From Deinococcus actinosclerus (lineage in GTDB: Bacteria; Deinococcota; Deinococci; Deinococcales; Deinococcaceae), in the NCBI RefSeq assembly GCF_001507665.1, contig NZ_CP013910.1:1115501-1179500 (forward strand): 64,000 nucleotides of DNA, read 5' to 3'. The notes below the pieces were generated by a model. That model worked only from the letters and a program-made list of their open reading frames with translations, ran no database searches and was not told the DNA's origin. Shown piece after piece: positions 56,006-64,000 of the stretch. A program made the position numbers and the translations under genes. Position 1 is the stretch's first letter; every line of letters starts with the position of its first letter.

Positions 56006-56720
56006 TTACTCGTCGCCGAGGTACGCCTTACGGACGCTCTCGTCCTGCGCGATATCGGCGGCGTTGCCGGAGAGTTTGATCTCGCCGGTCTGCAGCACGT
56101 ACGCGCGGTGCGCGATCTGCAGGGCCATGTTCGCGTTCTGCTCCACGAGCAGCACGGTCGTGCCGCGCTCCTTGTTCAGCTTCACGATGATGTCGAAGAT
56201 CGCCTCCACGAACAGCGGGGACAGGCCCATGCTGGGCTCGTCGAGCAGCAGGAGTCTCGGCGCGACCATCAGCGCGCGGGCGATGGCGAGCATCTGCTGC
56301 TCCCCGCCGGACATGGTGCCGCCCAGCTGGTGCTCGCGTTCCTTCAGGCGCGGGAAGAACCCGAAGCCCTCCTGGATGCGGTTCTCGATCAGCGCGCGGT
56401 CGGTGACGGTGTACGCCCCCACGTCGAGGTTTTCACGGACGGTCATGTCCTTGAAGATCCGCCGGCCCTCGGGCACGTGGCTGATGCCCTTCTGCATGAT
56501 GTGGTGCGCGGGAATCCCAGCGATGGTCTGCCCCTCGAAGGTCATGCTGCCCGTGCGGGGTTTCATCATGCCGCTGATGGTGCGCAGCGTGGTGGTCTTG
56601 CCCGCGCCGTTGCCGCCGATCAGGGCGACGATCTCGCCCTCGTTCACGGTCAGGCTGACGCCCTTGAGGGCGTGAATGTGGTCGTAGTACGTGTGAATGT
56701 CACTCAGTTCGAGCATGGGC

Positions 56721-56728
<8 letters not shown>
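56006..56728 (-). CDS. livF: branched-chain amino acid ABC transporter ATPase LivF
   Basis: One of the two ATPases of the branched-chain amino acid importer. The 240-residue protein shows Walker A GGNGAGKTTTLRTISG, the Q-loop region, signature LGGTMSGGEQQMLAIARAL, Walker B LLLLDEPSMGL, and the switch His replaced by a typical LivF end (LLVEQNANMALQIAHRAYVLQTGEI). It is the last gene of the operon; the start overlaps the end of livG by eight bases. Confidence 0.95.
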
Positions 56729-60162
<3,434 letters not shown>

Positions 60163-60489
60163 AGCAGCTCAACTCCTTTCATGGGGTGGGGGCGCAGGCC
60201 GGAGACAACGGAAGGTGTAGGGACGGCGCCACAGGAAGCGGATGGGACGTGGGGCGGAGGTCACGAGTGCGCTCGTGAGGAGGTTAGCTATGCGCTCGGT
60301 CAGTTCTGTGTCAGCTGTCCGGAAGAGTAACGCTTTGCACAAACCCTGAGGTGCCGGTTGTCCAACCCCGCTGTCTGGGCCGGTGTCAGGTCAAGACAAG
60401 AGGCCGGGCACGCGGCCCGGCCCCAGGATGGTACGGGGGATGAGGACTGCCGGGCGGGACGCGCGGATGAACGCACGCCCCGCACCTCG
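60163..60489. other. spacer between livJ and livH
   Basis: About 330 bases, holding the livJ terminator and the livH leader. No gene is evident. A TTACTCT box on the minus strand near 60333 may be a -10 element for livH, but I could not place a -35. Confidence 0.45.
60402..60422 (-). terminator. livJ terminator or attenuator
   Basis: GGCCGGG pairs with CCCGGCC around a seven-base loop downstream of livJ. As it lies ahead of livH on the same strand, it could reduce read-through and make the binding protein more abundant than the permease. Confidence 0.65.
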
Positions 60490-61647
<1,158 letters not shown>

Positions 61648-61714
61648 GTGTCCTCCGAGTATGGGTCACCCGCGAGCCATGTCGTGCCCGGGGGTCAGGT
61701 GTAGAGATGCGGCA

Positions 61715-61743
61715 ATTCTAGGTGCGCCTTGAGGGTCTGTCAA
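61715..61743 (-). promoter_or_regulatory. livJ promoter
   Basis: On the minus strand TTGACA (61743-61738) and TAGAAT (61720-61715) are spaced by exactly 17 bases, close to the housekeeping consensus. Confidence 0.8.
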
Positions 61744-62558
61744 TGCGTCACTCATGAATGAAGTTGAAATCTTTGCCATCATTCCATCGCGCCCTGTCTA
61801 TATCATTGCTGCGCATTGACTCGTTTTAGCAATTGAATTGCGCCTTCTTGAACGGCGAACGCGAGAACGATCCTGGCTTCCCATATGCAGCGCAAGTCCC
61901 TCTGGATCAGGCTCGCCGCTGCGCATCCGGTCAGCAGGGCACCCGGGCGGGATCTGCGTCAATGGTCATCCGCCGGAGCTGTGGTCTACCAGCTGCCGTT
62001 GCTGTGAGGTTGACAAGTCGTGGAAGCGGTCCACCGGTTCCATGAGGCGGCCTGCTACACCCTTTCCCACAGATGGTCCTGTGCCGGTCTCCGGATGGAT
62101 TGCCGAGCTGCTGCTGCCGGCAACTCAGTCTCAGAGGTGCCTGTCCGGCTGCTTCAGTCCCTCTCCCATGTGGTCAACCCGTGGGAGCCATGCGTATGAA
62201 CGGCCAAGATCCTCAGTGCTGCCGCCTCAAGCCGGCCTGGGTCGCCTCGCTATTCAGCCGTCTCCCTGCCGGCTCCTGTCACCGATCATAGGTCCTCTGA
62301 CGGGGCGGCCGCTTCAGGACTCCAGATCTGGTTATGGGTGCTCAGATCACCGGGCAGACACCTGTGGGGATTGGCGGACCCGGACGCGTTACTGAGCTCC
62401 GCCCCGGGGCTCCTCAAGAGGAGTGATCTATATAATGAACGCTGTGTCAGCGCCTCTGGGGCGACAGAACGCCGGCCGGGCTGAACCGGGAAGCCTCACG
62501 CTGGTCTGCGGCTGTTTATCAAATGTCAACGCAGCGCCACACCGGCTGGACGGCAGGG
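61744..62558. other. gene-poor region between livJ and the BON-LysM gene
   Basis: About 815 bases of lower G+C than the coding flanks. Reading frames here (for example 61838-62395 on the plus strand) have no recognised domain and unusual composition rich in Ser, Arg and Cys, unlike neighbouring genes. A consensus TATAAT is at 62431-62436, just after CTCCTC-AA-GAGGAG, an inverted repeat. Decayed genes or an unrecognised RNA are possible. Confidence 0.5.
62431..62436 (+). promoter_or_regulatory. consensus TATAAT without a recognised gene
   Basis: TATAAT follows an inverted repeat (CTCCTC/GAGGAG at 62410-62423). It lies 135 bases before the BON-LysM gene, which has its own closer -10 box, so it may start another transcript. 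Confidence 0.4.
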
Positions 62559-62570
62559 TACGCTCACGGC

Positions 62571-63341
62571 ATGTGGCCATTTGGAAAGAGCACAGCGGAG
62601 CGTGTCAAAGACGCGCTGAACGAGCAGCCCCGCCTGAAGGACCTGGGCCTGAATGTGCAGGAGCGAGGTGGCACGGTGACCGTCACAGGCATGGTGCCCA
62701 ATGACCGCTACCTGAACCTCATTCGCGTGGTGGCTGAGGGCATCAACGGCGTGAAGAGCGTGGACATGAGTGGCGTCACCTTCGAGCAGCCGGCTGCTGC
62801 GCCCGCTCAACCCGCACCTGCCGCGCCGACACCGAGTGTCGAGATGCCCCAGCTGACGCCAGAGCGCTCGGTCACCACGGGCAACCTGAACGGCAATGCT
62901 CAGAACATGGACAGCGAGATTCAAGAAGTCGAGACCCGCAGCAAAGTGGCGAAGGCCGTCCTGAGTGCCATCCGCAGCAACGGCGAACTGGCCGACGATC
63001 CCATCGACGTCCTCCAGAGTGGCAGCAGTGTCATCCTGCGTGGCGTCGTGGACAACGACCACGAGAAGCGCCTGCTCGAGCAGGTCGCCCGTGGCGTGAG
63101 CGGCGTGAGCGGCGTCGACCTGAGCGGCGTGCGTGTGGCTCAGGGTGCGAAAGCCATGGCGAAGGAGAAGGATCAGGACTCCGGCGACACCGTGTACGTC
63201 GTCAAGCCCGGCGACAGCCTCTCCGCCATTGCCGAGCGTTACTACGGCGATCCCATGCAGTACAAGAAGATCGCGCACTACAACAACATCAGCAACCCCG
63301 ATCTGATTCACCCGGGCGACCGTCTGCGCATTCCCGGCTGA
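62571..63341 (+). CDS. BON and LysM domain protein
   Basis: The 256-residue protein has two BON domains. The first is about 8-70 (ERVKDALNEQPRLKDLGLNVQERGGTVTVTGMVPNDRYLNLIRVVAEGINGVKSVDM); the second is about 120-190 (VAKAVLSAIRSNGELADDPIDVLQSGSSVILRGVVDNDHEKRLLEQVARGVSGVSGVDL). A C-terminal LysM domain follows (VYVVKPGDSLSAIAERYYGDPMQYKKIAHYNNISNPDLIHPGDRLRIPG). A Pro/Ala linker lies between the BON domains. LysM binds peptidoglycan and BON is thought to contact membranes. No signal peptide is visible, as in E. coli Kbp/YgaU, which has the same BON-LysM order. TACGCT six bases before the ATG indicates a leaderless start. Confidence 0.9.
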   Translation: MWPFGKSTAERVKDALNEQPRLKDLGLNVQERGGTVTVTGMVPNDRYLNLIRVVAEGINGVKSVDMSGVTFEQPAAAPAQPAPAAPTPSVEMPQLTPERSVTTGNLNGNAQNMDSEIQEVETRSKVAKAVLSAIRSNGELADDPIDVLQSGSSVILRGVVDNDHEKRLLEQVARGVSGVSGVDLSGVRVAQGAKAMAKEKDQDSGDTVYVVKPGDSLSAIAERYYGDPMQYKKIAHYNNISNPDLIHPGDRLRIPG

Positions 63342-63357
63342 CCCCGCCCAGTCAGAC

Positions 63358-63392
63358 GAAGGGGGCCCCCTCCACATCGGGAGGGGGCCCTT
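63358..63392. terminator. bidirectional terminator between the LysM gene and the ftsW/rodA gene
   Basis: A stem of about 14 bp (GCCCCCTCC against GGAGGGGGC in its core, extended by AAGGG/CCCTT) lies between the two converging genes. Confidence 0.8.
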
Positions 63393-63403
63393 GCTGACGC
63401 CGT

Positions 63404-64000
<597 letters not shown>

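Noticed and set aside
61838..62395. 185-residue plus-strand frame in the gene-poor region
   Set aside because: Composition rich in Ser, Arg and Cys, no recognised motif and no ribosome site or -10 box at the start; treated as non-coding or decayed DNA.

Overview
The window is chromosomal DNA of a Deinococcus-like bacterium. The evidence is the very high G+C of almost all coding DNA, a bacillithiol-type (BrxC/YtxJ) redox protein, a class A RNase P RNA, an S-layer/outer-membrane style envelope gene content, candidate RDRM palindromes (the DdrO operator of the Deinococcus radiation response) beside uvrA and gyrB, and the large number of genes that start 5 to 10 bases after a TAnnnT -10 box with no Shine-Dalgarno, i.e. 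leaderless transcripts. About 59 protein genes and one RNA gene can be supported.

Layout. 1-6.4 kb: a minus-strand group with a partial hypothetical gene, a bacilliredoxin fused to an immunity-like domain, an RlmI-type methyltransferase, mraY, a nucleotidyltransferase, a secreted protein, a GNAT acetyltransferase and rlmH. 6.7-7.2 kb: rnpB. 7.8-10.9 kb: start of the division/cell-wall cluster, mraZ-rsmH-ftsL-ftsI, with a three-unit MraZ operator in front and a one-base frameshift in ftsI. 10.9-14.8 kb: an AT-rich islet, a 3D-domain wall protein, an FtsX/LolC-type permease, phhB, a thioesterase and kynB.

14.8-23.1 kb is the accessory highlight. Two tandem copies of a two-gene unit each pair an 800-residue SARP/BTAD-STAND ATPase-TPR regulator with a secreted subtilisin-like protease. 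The second unit changes abruptly from about 78% to about 33% G+C inside the regulator gene (near 20,630) and stays AT-rich to about 23,190, so the regulator gene is a chimera and its partner protease is foreign in composition.

23.2-43.7 kb: gyrB, a vWA membrane protein, an ArsR-SRPBCC pair, a zinc-type CDF exporter, radA, clpC, an outer-membrane barrel, etfBA, an SDR, dsbB/dsbA and uvrA. 43.7-54 kb: a beta-propeller/M23 pair, a second RlmI-like methyltransferase, a lipoprotein, an S41 protease, a degenerate ferredoxin-fold protein, divergent LysR/MFS genes, and clpB with a HAIR-like HspR operator lying in its promoter. 54-61.7 kb: a stalk-like secreted protein, an AttH/CrtC-type lipoprotein and a complete branched-chain amino-acid ABC system (livJ-livH-livM-livG-livF). 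The end of the window has an 0.8 kb gene-poor stretch, a BON-LysM protein and the 3' part of an ftsW/rodA gene.

The DNA-repair and proteostasis genes (uvrA, gyrB, radA, clpC, clpB) carry recognisable control sites, which makes the window useful for regulation as well as gene content. No tRNA, CRISPR array, insertion sequence or prophage gene was recognised.
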